Shown: positions 1-6,843 of the stretch, one piece after another
How the letters are laid out: each line of letters opens with the position of its first letter
Position numbering within the stretch: the stretch's first letter is position 1
Origin: RGIG5327 sp045612485
Lineage (GTDB): Bacteria > Verrucomicrobiota > Lentisphaeria > Victivallales > UBA1829
Assembly: GCA_045612485.1 (NCBI GenBank)
Contig: JAZKZE010000097.1
Location: forward strand, 1-21,763
Length of the DNA: 21,763 bases
Direction: 5' to 3'
Program-made: the position numbers and the translations under genes
The notes under the pieces: generated by a model
Seen by the model: only the letters and a program-made list of their open reading frames with translations
The model's database searches: none
Told to the model about the DNA's origin: nothing

Positions 1-809
1 TCGGTGCTCTTCTTGCCGTGGCATCCCGAGTTTTTGCGGTGCCTGTAAACGAAAAGGCAGAGCGTATCTCCGAGGTCCTTCCCGGAGCAAACTGCGGCGG
101 ATGCGGCTACGCCGGATGCGGGGATTTTGCCCGTGCCATCGTGGAGGACGGAGCGGATGTCGCCGGCTGTGTCGCCTGTAATGAGGCTTCCGCAAGAGAG
201 ATCGGGGAGATCCTGGGGAAAGAATTTGCCGCAAGGGAAAAGAAAGTGGCGGTGGTATATTGTTCCGGAGACCGGGACAGGGCGATCCACTGTGCAGAAT
301 ATAACGGATTGAGTGACTGCCGCGCTGCCGCCGCATACGCCGGAGGCGGCAAAGGCTGCCGTTACGGCTGCGTGGGAATGGGGACATGTGCAAGAAACTG
401 TCCTTTCGGAGCTATCGAGATCCGTAACGGGCTTGCCATCGTGCATCCGGATCTTTGTGTGGGATGCGGAAAATGTGTGGAATTGTGTCCGAGGAAACTC
501 ATTCACCTTGTCCCGGCGGATTCCAAAGCGCATATCTACTGCAATTCACTGGAAAAGACTGTTGTAAAGAGAAAAGTCTGCAAGGCGGGATGTATCGGAT
601 GCAAGAAATGTGTGAAAGCCTTTCCTGATCTTTTTAATGCTACTGGCGGACTTGTCCGGGCTGTGGAGCCGGAAAAATTGACGGGAGAAGATCTGGAAAA
701 GATTGCCTGTCCGGTTCATGTACTGCATCTTGTGGAGGAGGATTTCCCCGCATGGCAGAAGAGGGAAAAAATACAGGAACCTGAAGCAGAAAAGGAGAAG
801 AATGTATGA
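1..809 (+). CDS. rnfB: Rnf complex subunit B, iron-sulfur protein (5' partial)
   Basis: RnfB is the iron-sulfur subunit that takes electrons from reduced ferredoxin and passes them into the membrane-bound Rnf complex. The reading frame is open from the window edge (first full codon at 3), so the N-terminal membrane anchor is cut off and the GTG at 18 is not the true start. Counting from that GTG, a Fes-type 4Fe-4S motif is seen (C26, C29, C34 in ANCGGCGYAGC, then C51). Two ferredoxin clusters follow (C114, C118, C124, C128 and C147, C150, C153, C157). A further Cys group (C188, C192, C195, C198) has Phe202 where a fourth spaced Cys followed by Pro is usual. The stop overlaps the rnfC start by 4 nt (ATGA). 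The order B-C-D-G-E suggests rnfA lies upstream. Confidence 0.95.
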   Translation, partial: GALLAVASRVFAVPVNEKAERISEVLPGANCGGCGYAGCGDFARAIVEDGADVAGCVACNEASAREIGEILGKEFAAREKKVAVVYCSGDRDRAIHCAEYNGLSDCRAAAAYAGGGKGCRYGCVGMGTCARNCPFGAIEIRNGLAIVHPDLCVGCGKCVELCPRKLIHLVPADSKAHIYCNSLEKTVVKRKVCKAGCIGCKKCVKAFPDLFNATGGLVRAVEPEKLTGEDLEKIACPVHVLHLVEEDFPAWQKREKIQEPEAEKEKNV

Positions 810-2158
810 AAATATACAATTTCAAGGGTGGTTTCCATCCTGCGGATCATAAAGAACTTTCTGCGGGAAAAAAAGAGAGGGAATTGCCCCTGCTTCCGAA
901 ATATACAGTCATATTGCGGCAGAATGTGGGTTCTGCTCCTGAGTTATGTGTAAAAAAAGGCGATATAGTAAAGAAAGGTACTCTTATAGCAAAGGAGGGA
1001 GCAGGGCTTTCCGTACCGCTTCACTCCCCTGTTGCCGGAAGGGTGGGGGATACTGTCCTTGTCCCCGGTCCCAATGCCGGAATGGTGGAAGCTGTGGAGA
1101 TCCTGACCGATAGGGAAGAACAGGTGTGGGATACTTCCCTTCCGCCTATTCCCGACTGGAGAGATACTTCTGTAAAAATATTGAAACAGCGGGTGCTGGA
1201 TGGCGGAGTCACCGGTATGGGAGGGGCGGCTTTTCCCACCCATATCAAGTTATCACCGCCGCATGAAAAAATTGTGGATACCCTGATTCTCAACGGGGCG
1301 GAGTGTGAACCTTATCTTACTTCCGATGATACCTTGATGCGCAATCACGCCCGTGCTGTACTTGTTGGGGGGGCGATCTGTGCAAAGATCCTGGGAATCA
1401 CGGAGATTTATGTGGGGATCGAAGAAAATAAACCGGAAGCCATTCAGTCTGTGGAACAGGCTTCCTGGGGGATCCCCGGAGTAAATATTACCGTAAAAGC
1501 CCTTCCGGTAAAATATCCCCAGGGCGGGGAAAAACAGCTGATCTATGCTTTGACCGGAAGAAAAGTGATTGTAGGAGCTCTTCCCATGGACGTGGGGTGT
1601 GTGGTCATCAATGTCGGCTCCTGCTATGCCATCTGGGATGCGGTACTCAATGGTCATCCCCTTGTGGAACGCATTACCACTGTTACCGGAACTCCTGTTG
1701 CCGATCCGGGAAATTACTGGATCCCCATAGGAGCCCCCCTGTCGGCGGTATTGGAAAATGCCGGAGGAGTGAAAGCAGATTCCCGTACGGGTAAAATCAT
1801 TTTCGGAGGACCCATGATGGGATTTGCCCAGTATTCTCTGGATGTGCCTGTATCGAAAAATACTTCCGGTATCCTGCTGCTGGAGGAATCGGAGGTAGCC
1901 CAGTTTACCGGAGGCCCCTGTTTAAGCTGCGGAAGATGCGTGGAACACTGTCCCATGCAGCTTCCGGTAAGTACATTGAGCAAGGCGTGTGAAAATGAAA
2001 GATACGATATAGCCTTGCAGAAACATGTCCTTGCCTGTCTGGAGTGCGGCGTATGTTCCAGCGTATGTCCCGCCCGCAGACCCAATGTACAGCATTTCCG
2101 TAAAGCCAAAACGGAATTGAAAGAACTTTCATGGAAAGAAAAAAATAAAAAGAAATAA
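806..2158 (+). CDS. rnfC: Rnf complex subunit C (NADH/flavin-binding, 2x[4Fe-4S])
   Basis: RnfC is the peripheral subunit that exchanges electrons with NAD(H). At 450 residues it is typical in length for a compact RnfC. Residues 133-149 (GGVTGMGGAAFPTHIKL) and 163-169 (NGAECEP) are the Nqo1/RnfC-type nucleotide- and flavin-binding motifs. Two ferredoxin-type [4Fe-4S] motifs lie near the C-terminus: C372, C375, C378, C382 and C411, C414, C417, C421. The barrel-sandwich-like segment around residues 45-85 fits the family's N-terminal domain. The ATG overlaps the rnfB stop (ATGA) and is preceded by AAGGAGAAG. The tail after residue 430 is very Lys-rich. It is translationally coupled within the Rnf operon. 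Confidence 0.97.
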   Translation: MKIYNFKGGFHPADHKELSAGKKERELPLLPKYTVILRQNVGSAPELCVKKGDIVKKGTLIAKEGAGLSVPLHSPVAGRVGDTVLVPGPNAGMVEAVEILTDREEQVWDTSLPPIPDWRDTSVKILKQRVLDGGVTGMGGAAFPTHIKLSPPHEKIVDTLILNGAECEPYLTSDDTLMRNHARAVLVGGAICAKILGITEIYVGIEENKPEAIQSVEQASWGIPGVNITVKALPVKYPQGGEKQLIYALTGRKVIVGALPMDVGCVVINVGSCYAIWDAVLNGHPLVERITTVTGTPVADPGNYWIPIGAPLSAVLENAGGVKADSRTGKIIFGGPMMGFAQYSLDVPVSKNTSGILLLEESEVAQFTGGPCLSCGRCVEHCPMQLPVSTLSKACENERYDIALQKHVLACLECGVCSSVCPARRPNVQHFRKAKTELKELSWKEKNKKK

Positions 2159-2175
2159 CAGGAAGATGAGTGACG

Positions 2176-3270
2176 ATGAGTGAAGAAAATACTGTTCCCC
2201 ATGCAAGTGCAGAGGAAAAACAGAAAGTCCGGCTGCCGGAAACAAAAAATCTGATTTTGAGTCCTTCTCCTCATATTCAGATGGGCCCCTGTACGGCAAA
2301 AATCATGTGTCAGGTGATCGTGTGCCTGATCCCGGCAATCATTGCCGCTCTCGTGTTTTTCGGACTCCAGGCGTTGCGGGTATTGGTCATCTGTACGGCA
2401 AGCTGTGCCGCCTTTGAGTATTTTTGGTGTCTTGCCGCAAAAAGCAAAAGTACGGTGGGGGATTTTTCAGCCGTCCTTACCGGACTTCTTCTGGGATTGA
2501 ACATAAGCAGTCTGACTCCGGCATGGGTATGTATTGCCGGATCGTTTATTGCCGTTATCATTGCCAAACAGGTGTATGGCGGACTTGGACAGAATCCTTT
2601 CAATCCGGCGGCTGTGGGGCGTATTGCCATGCTTATGGGGGCGTCCGGAGCAATGACACAATATGCTGTCCCCCGTTCCGTATTTTTTGAGCCTGCCGCA
2701 GACGCTCTGACAAGTGCCACGCCTTTAAGTATGGCGGAAAGTGCCGCAGGAATGGGGAAAAGTCTGGAATACTTCAACTCTTCCGGTTTTCTGTGGCGGT
2801 CGTTTATCGGAGAAACAGCGGGCAGTCTGGGGGAGACATCCATTCTTGCTGTTCTTATCGGCGGGATCGGTCTTATGGTGTTGCGTCTCATCCGCTGGCA
2901 GATCCCGGTATCCATTCTGGCTACGGTGGCTGTTTTTGTTTCTCTTGTAAATCATTTCAGTCCGGGAACTACGCCGGGAGTATTATTCCATCTGTTTACA
3001 GGCGGTCTTATGCTGGGGGCATTTTTCATGGCAACGGATATGGTGACTTCTCCGGTGACAGTAAAGGGTGGGATCGTTTTTGGTGTGGGGATCGGAATTC
3101 TTGTATGTGTAATACGTATTTACGGTTCTTATCCGGAAGGGGTGAGTTTTGCCATCGTTCTGATGAATGCCCTTGTGCCGCTTATTGATAAATTCTGTTA
3201 TATCAAACCATTCGGTCATCAAAACATCAAAGCGGGCAGGATCGAACCCCGCCGCGGGGAGATCAAATAA
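2176..3270 (+). CDS. rnfD: Rnf complex subunit D, membrane flavoprotein
   Basis: RnfD is an integral membrane subunit (NqrB/RnfD family) carrying covalent FMN and belonging to the ion-translocating core. About eight to ten hydrophobic segments are visible. The motif LTSATPLSM corresponds to the family's S-G/T-A-T flavin-attachment site, with the expected FMN-linked threonine at about residue 182. The stretch GLGQNPFNPAAVGR is highly typical of RnfD. I chose the ATG at 2176 (MSEENTV) with AGGAAG at 2159-2164 upstream; an in-frame GTG at 2170 would add only two residues. The N-terminal 30 residues are polar and precede the first membrane helix. The gene starts 17 nt after rnfC and abuts rnfG. 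Confidence 0.95.
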   Translation: MSEENTVPHASAEEKQKVRLPETKNLILSPSPHIQMGPCTAKIMCQVIVCLIPAIIAALVFFGLQALRVLVICTASCAAFEYFWCLAAKSKSTVGDFSAVLTGLLLGLNISSLTPAWVCIAGSFIAVIIAKQVYGGLGQNPFNPAAVGRIAMLMGASGAMTQYAVPRSVFFEPAADALTSATPLSMAESAAGMGKSLEYFNSSGFLWRSFIGETAGSLGETSILAVLIGGIGLMVLRLIRWQIPVSILATVAVFVSLVNHFSPGTTPGVLFHLFTGGLMLGAFFMATDMVTSPVTVKGGIVFGVGIGILVCVIRIYGSYPEGVSFAIVLMNALVPLIDKFCYIKPFGHQNIKAGRIEPRRGEIK

Positions 3271-4071
3271 ATGAATACGGAAGAAAAAAATGTGAGAATG
3301 GATGCCGGGGCAAACGGTAATGAACCCTGGATGGATGTGTCTGCCGCAGAAAGACAGAAACAGGAATATCTGAAACGGAAACAGGAGGAACTGGAAAGAA
3401 AAGTAACTCCCGCAAAAATCCGGAATATTTTTTATCTGGGGATCTTTCTTTTTCTTGTGTGTGCTGTTGCCGCAACCGTTATGTGTTTTGCCAGCGGCGT
3501 GACCCGGATCCCCCGGAAAAAAGCAAAACAGAAAAAACTTGTTTCCGCACTCAATGAAGTATTGCCGCCTTACAATAATCCCATTCTGAATACTGCGGAA
3601 AGCAAAGAAAGTTCCGGAAATATAAAAAGTACCCTTTATACTGCAAAAAAAGACGGGAAGGTTGCCGGGTATGCTGTACAGATCTCTGCTCCGGAAGGAT
3701 ACGGGGGGAAAATGGAAGCTCTTATCTCTTTTTCCCCGGAAGGAAGGGTCTATTCTTTTGTGATCACAGAACATTCTGAAACCCCCGGTCTGGGTTCGGA
3801 AGTGACCGACCGGAAAGATATACGCACTTTTGCCACATTGTTTGCCGAGAAAAAGAAAAAGCCTTTCCCTGAAAACCTGCCTCCCGGAAAAGTTCTGGAT
3901 CAGTTCCGTTCCAGATCCGTAAATACCGCCCCCTGGCGTCTGCGTACGGAAGGCGGGGATATTGACGGAAGAAGCGGGGCTACCATAAGTTCAAAAGCCG
4001 TAACGCTTCTTGCCTCCCGTGCCGCAGAAATACTCAAGGAAAAATTACAGAAAGAAGGGCAGAAAAAATGA
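3271..4071 (+). CDS. rnfG: Rnf complex subunit G, covalently flavinylated
   Basis: RnfG has one membrane helix and an extracytoplasmic domain carrying covalent FMN. The sequence shows a membrane segment at about residues 51-75 and the flavinylation motif SGAT at 235-238 (RSGATISSKAV), with Thr238 as the expected FMN attachment residue. TEHSETPGLGSEV in the middle is typical of the RnfG/NqrC FMN-binding domain. The N-terminal 50 residues ahead of the membrane helix are unusual for the family: polar, charged and probably helical or coiled-coil between about 25 and 45. The start codon follows the rnfD stop directly, with GGGGAG inside rnfD as ribosome-binding site. It overlaps rnfE by 4 nt. An FMN transferase (ApbE family) must act on it but is not in this window. 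Confidence 0.95.
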   Translation: MNTEEKNVRMDAGANGNEPWMDVSAAERQKQEYLKRKQEELERKVTPAKIRNIFYLGIFLFLVCAVAATVMCFASGVTRIPRKKAKQKKLVSALNEVLPPYNNPILNTAESKESSGNIKSTLYTAKKDGKVAGYAVQISAPEGYGGKMEALISFSPEGRVYSFVITEHSETPGLGSEVTDRKDIRTFATLFAEKKKKPFPENLPPGKVLDQFRSRSVNTAPWRLRTEGGDIDGRSGATISSKAVTLLASRAAEILKEKLQKEGQKK

Positions 4072-4742
4072 ATCTTTGGAAAGATTTCAGTAAAGGGATC
4101 TGGAAGGAAAACCCTGTACTTGTCCTGATGCTGGGAATGTGTCCCTCTCTTGCCACCACCAGCAGCGGAAGCAATGCGCTGGGAATGGGGCTTGCCACTA
4201 CTTTTGTGCTTGTATGCAGCAACCTTGCCATCTCCTCCATCCGGAAGATCGTACCCGGCAAGATCAGGATCCCCTGTTATATTGTGGTCATTGCCGCTTT
4301 TGTAACGGTTGTGGATCTTCTGATGCAGGCTTATACAGGAGCATTGTACAAGGCATTGGGGATCTTTATCCCTCTTATTGTGGTCAACTGTATCGTTCTG
4401 GGACGTGCGGAAGCCTTTGCCTCCAAACACGGACTTCTTTCCTCTTTTATGGATGGGTTGGGGATGGGATGCGGTTTTACTCTTGCATTGACCACCATCG
4501 GATTGATACGGGAATTTCTTTCCGCCGGGACACTTTTCAATGTGCTTGTATCGGAAAATTATCCGGTTCTTTTTTCTGTCATGGGACAGGCACCCGGAGG
4601 GTTTATGGTTATGGGCTTTATTCTTGCCGGGATGAATTTTCTCAATATGCGTAAAGCACGGAAAGAAGGAAGGGATTTTGTCAATCCTGTGGATATGGAC
4701 TGTAAACATTGCATGATCTGCAATATCTCTGATGACAGGTAA
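4068..4742 (+). CDS. rnfE: Rnf complex subunit E, integral membrane core subunit
   Basis: RnfE (NqrD/RnfE family) forms with RnfA the inverted membrane dimer that holds an intramembrane iron-sulfur cluster. The 224-residue protein has about six hydrophobic helices. Cys25 (in LGMCPSLATT) and Cys108 (in VVNCIVLGRAEAFA) match the family's conserved cluster ligands. The C-terminus is odd: residues 212-218 read CKHCMIC, a Cys-x2-Cys-x2-Cys group in a short soluble tail that I do not recognise from typical RnfE proteins. The ATG overlaps the rnfG stop. It is the last Rnf gene here; the next gene has its own promoter and no rnfA follows. Confidence 0.95.
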   Translation: MNLWKDFSKGIWKENPVLVLMLGMCPSLATTSSGSNALGMGLATTFVLVCSNLAISSIRKIVPGKIRIPCYIVVIAAFVTVVDLLMQAYTGALYKALGIFIPLIVVNCIVLGRAEAFASKHGLLSSFMDGLGMGCGFTLALTTIGLIREFLSAGTLFNVLVSENYPVLFSVMGQAPGGFMVMGFILAGMNFLNMRKARKEGRDFVNPVDMDCKHCMICNISDDR

Positions 4743-4778
4743 ATCAGGGAAAAAGAGTGATTTTCTTTCCTTTGAAAG

Positions 4779-4807
4779 TTGAAAAAATCCTGTTTTTGTG
4801 CTAATTT
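4779..4807 (+). promoter_or_regulatory. Promoter of the aldolase/dehydrogenase gene
   Basis: A -35-like TTGAAA (4779-4784), a 17-nt spacer and an extended -10, TGC + TAATTT (-10 at 4802-4807). The layout matches the other promoters in this window, although TAATTT is a weaker match than TATATT. It lies 45 nt before the start codon at 4852. Confidence 0.5.
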
Positions 4808-4808
4808 A

Positions 4809-4821
4809 AGTATAGCATACT
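4809..4821. promoter_or_regulatory. Operator-like inverted repeat at the transcription start
   Basis: AGTAT-AGC-ATACT is a perfect 5-bp inverted repeat with a 3-nt centre, placed right after the predicted -10 where a repressor would block initiation. A second overlapping pair, TGCTA (4799-4803) and TAGCA (4813-4817), spans the -10. Which arm pair matters, if either, cannot be told from the sequence. Confidence 0.35.
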
Positions 4822-4851
4822 ACCATTAATTTATAAAGAAAGGTTCTTGTC

Positions 4852-6774
4852 ATGTCACTTGAAAAACTTGCCGCACTCTCCAATAAGTACGGTTCTGATG
4901 CCTCCTGCGTGATCGCCGGCGGCGGAAACACCTCTTTAAAAGATGAAAAATTCCTTTATGTAAAGCCCAGCGGGATCGCATTGGCAACCATCAAAAGTGA
5001 TGAATTCGTTGCCCTTGACAGAGCTGTTCTGCGTAAAGTCTTTACCGAAACTTTTTCCGCAGATGAAAAGAAACGGGAAGAGGAAGTAAAAAACTTTATT
5101 GCTTCTTCCGTTGCTCCCGGTTCCTGCGCCAGACCTTCTGTGGAAGCTCCTCTGCATGAACTTATGTCTTTTGCCTATATCGTACATCTTCATCCTGCAC
5201 TGGTAAATGGTCTCATGTGTTCTGTGAATGCGGAAAAAGTCTGCAAGGAACTTTTCCCTGCTGCACTTTATATTCCCTACACCGATCCCGGATATGTCCT
5301 TGCCATTGCTGTTGCAGAAGGATTGAAAAAATATGAAGCGGAAAACGGCAGACAGCCTTCTCTTATCTTCCTGCAGAATCACGGCGTATTTGCCGGCGCA
5401 GACAGCGTGGAAGAGATGACTGCCCTTTATGACAATGTTTTCAAAACTCTGGAAGACGCATACGCCAAAGCCGGGATTTCCACAACTTTCGCCCCTGAAA
5501 AAGCAGATGCGGAAGCTGTAAGAATGTTTGCTCCCAAGCTGCGTACCCTTCTGGGAACAGAAGAAGCCGACGGCTCTCTCAGCCGTAAATTTGTGATCCC
5601 TGCGGGTATTTTCACTCCTGCGGAAGGAGCATTGACTCCCGATCACATCGTCTATGCCAAATCTTTTGCATTTACCAAAGACGCACCCTGTAAGGATTGC
5701 GTCAATGCTTTTGCCGCTGAAAAAGGATACAAACCTGTTGTGGTGAATATTCCCGGTAAAGGGGTATTCTGCTCCGGAAGTACAATGAAAGAAGCACAGA
5801 CAACTGTGGATATTGCTGTAAACGGCGCACAGATCGTTGCTCTTGCCGCAGCTTTCGGCGGTGTCCGGTTCCTGGATGACCGGGAACGCTCCTTTATCGA
5901 AAACTGGGAAGTGGAATCCTACAGAAAAAACGCTCTTGTGAAGAAGAATACCGGTCGTCTTGCCGGAAAAGTGGCAGTTGTTACCGGTGCCGCCCAGGGA
6001 TTCGGTTACGGGATCGCGGAAGAACTGGCAAGAGAAGATGCCATTGTGGTCATTGCGGATATGAATATGGAAGGCGCCCAGAGTGCCGCTGATACCATCC
6101 GTGCTGCCTATCCTGCCTCCTGTGCTTTTGCTGTGGCAGTAAATGTTTCCAATGAAGAATCTGTTGCCGCCATGGTGCAGTCTGTTGCGGAAAAATGCGG
6201 TGGGATCGACCTTTTCGTTGCCAACGCCGGGGTGGTGCGTGCCGGTTCCGTAAAAGAAATGACCCTCAAAGACTGGGAATTTGTTACCGACATCAACTAT
6301 AACGGTTACTTCCTCTGCGTGAAACATGTCGCCTCCCTCATGTCTGCGGAAACTGCTGACGGCGGTGACTGGCTGGATATCGTTCAGGTCAACTCCAAGA
6401 GCGGACTTCAGGGCAGTAACCGCAATGGAGCTTATGCCGGAGGAAAGTTCGGCGGTATCGGACTTACCCAGAGTTTTGCTCTGGAACTTGTTTCCGACCG
6501 GATCAAAGTCAACAGTGTCTGTCCCGGCAACTTCTTTGACGGACCTCTCTGGAGCAATCCGGAAAAGGGACTTTTTGTCCAGTATCTGAAGAGTGGCAAG
6601 GTTCCCGGAGCAAAAACTGTGGAAGATGTGAAGAAGTTCTATGAAAGCAAGATCCCCATGAACCGGGGCTGCTTCCCCAAAGACGTGGCAAAAGCCATCA
6701 TCTATTCTGTGGAGCAGAAATATGAGACCGGGCAGGCGATCCCTGTTACCGGCGGACAGGTCATGCTCAAGTAA
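4852..6774 (+). CDS. Bifunctional class II aldolase / short-chain dehydrogenase (SrlD-like)
   Basis: This 640-residue fusion has two domains. Residues 1-345 are a class II aldolase/adducin domain, with phosphate-binding GGGNTS (23-28) and KPSG (38-41), likely acid/base Glu98, and zinc ligands His112, His114 (HLHP) and His177 (QNHG). Residues 370-640 are a short-chain dehydrogenase, with TGAAQGFG (378-385), Asp403 after beta-2 (favouring NAD), NAG (458-460), Ser515/517, and catalytic Tyr528/Lys532 (YAGGK). The segment VNSKSG...GGKFGGIGLTQS and the ending TGGQVM resemble sorbitol-6-phosphate 2-dehydrogenase SrlD more than the lactaldehyde-reductase half of RhaE-type fusions. A sugar-phosphate or polyol-phosphate substrate is likely, but which one is unknown. 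The gene stands alone with its own promoter, AAGAAAGG ribosome-binding site and terminator. Confidence 0.88.
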   Translation: MSLEKLAALSNKYGSDASCVIAGGGNTSLKDEKFLYVKPSGIALATIKSDEFVALDRAVLRKVFTETFSADEKKREEEVKNFIASSVAPGSCARPSVEAPLHELMSFAYIVHLHPALVNGLMCSVNAEKVCKELFPAALYIPYTDPGYVLAIAVAEGLKKYEAENGRQPSLIFLQNHGVFAGADSVEEMTALYDNVFKTLEDAYAKAGISTTFAPEKADAEAVRMFAPKLRTLLGTEEADGSLSRKFVIPAGIFTPAEGALTPDHIVYAKSFAFTKDAPCKDCVNAFAAEKGYKPVVVNIPGKGVFCSGSTMKEAQTTVDIAVNGAQIVALAAAFGGVRFLDDRERSFIENWEVESYRKNALVKKNTGRLAGKVAVVTGAAQGFGYGIAEELAREDAIVVIADMNMEGAQSAADTIRAAYPASCAFAVAVNVSNEESVAAMVQSVAEKCGGIDLFVANAGVVRAGSVKEMTLKDWEFVTDINYNGYFLCVKHVASLMSAETADGGDWLDIVQVNSKSGLQGSNRNGAYAGGKFGGIGLTQSFALELVSDRIKVNSVCPGNFFDGPLWSNPEKGLFVQYLKSGKVPGAKTVEDVKKFYESKIPMNRGCFPKDVAKAIIYSVEQKYETGQAIPVTGGQVMLK

Positions 6775-6780
6775 CTTTCC

Positions 6781-6807
6781 AAGCCTCCGGAGACGGAGGC
6801 TTTTTTT
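6781..6807 (+). terminator. Intrinsic terminator after the aldolase/dehydrogenase gene
   Basis: Perfect 9-bp stem AAGCCTCCG / CGGAGGCTT (6781-6789 with 6794-6802), GAGA tetraloop and a run of seven T (6801-6807), seven bases after the stop codon. Confidence 0.93.
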
Positions 6808-6832
6808 ATGACAGGATCCTGTTTGTTCAGTC

Positions 6833-6840
6833 AAGGAGGG
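6833..6840 (+). promoter_or_regulatory. Ribosome-binding site deciding the debranching-enzyme start
   Basis: AAGGAGGG lies just before ATG 6844. The in-frame ATG at 6808 comes directly after the terminator T-run and has no ribosome-binding site, so 6844 is preferred. Confidence 0.8.
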
Positions 6841-6843
6841 CTT

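Noticed and set aside
4743..4778. Possible terminator after rnfE
   Set aside because: Only a weak A/T-rich GGAAA...TTTCC pairing; not convincing as an intrinsic terminator.
6808..6843. Alternative upstream ATG for the debranching enzyme
   Set aside because: It sits directly after the T-run of the preceding terminator and lacks a ribosome-binding site; AAGGAGGG precedes ATG 6844.
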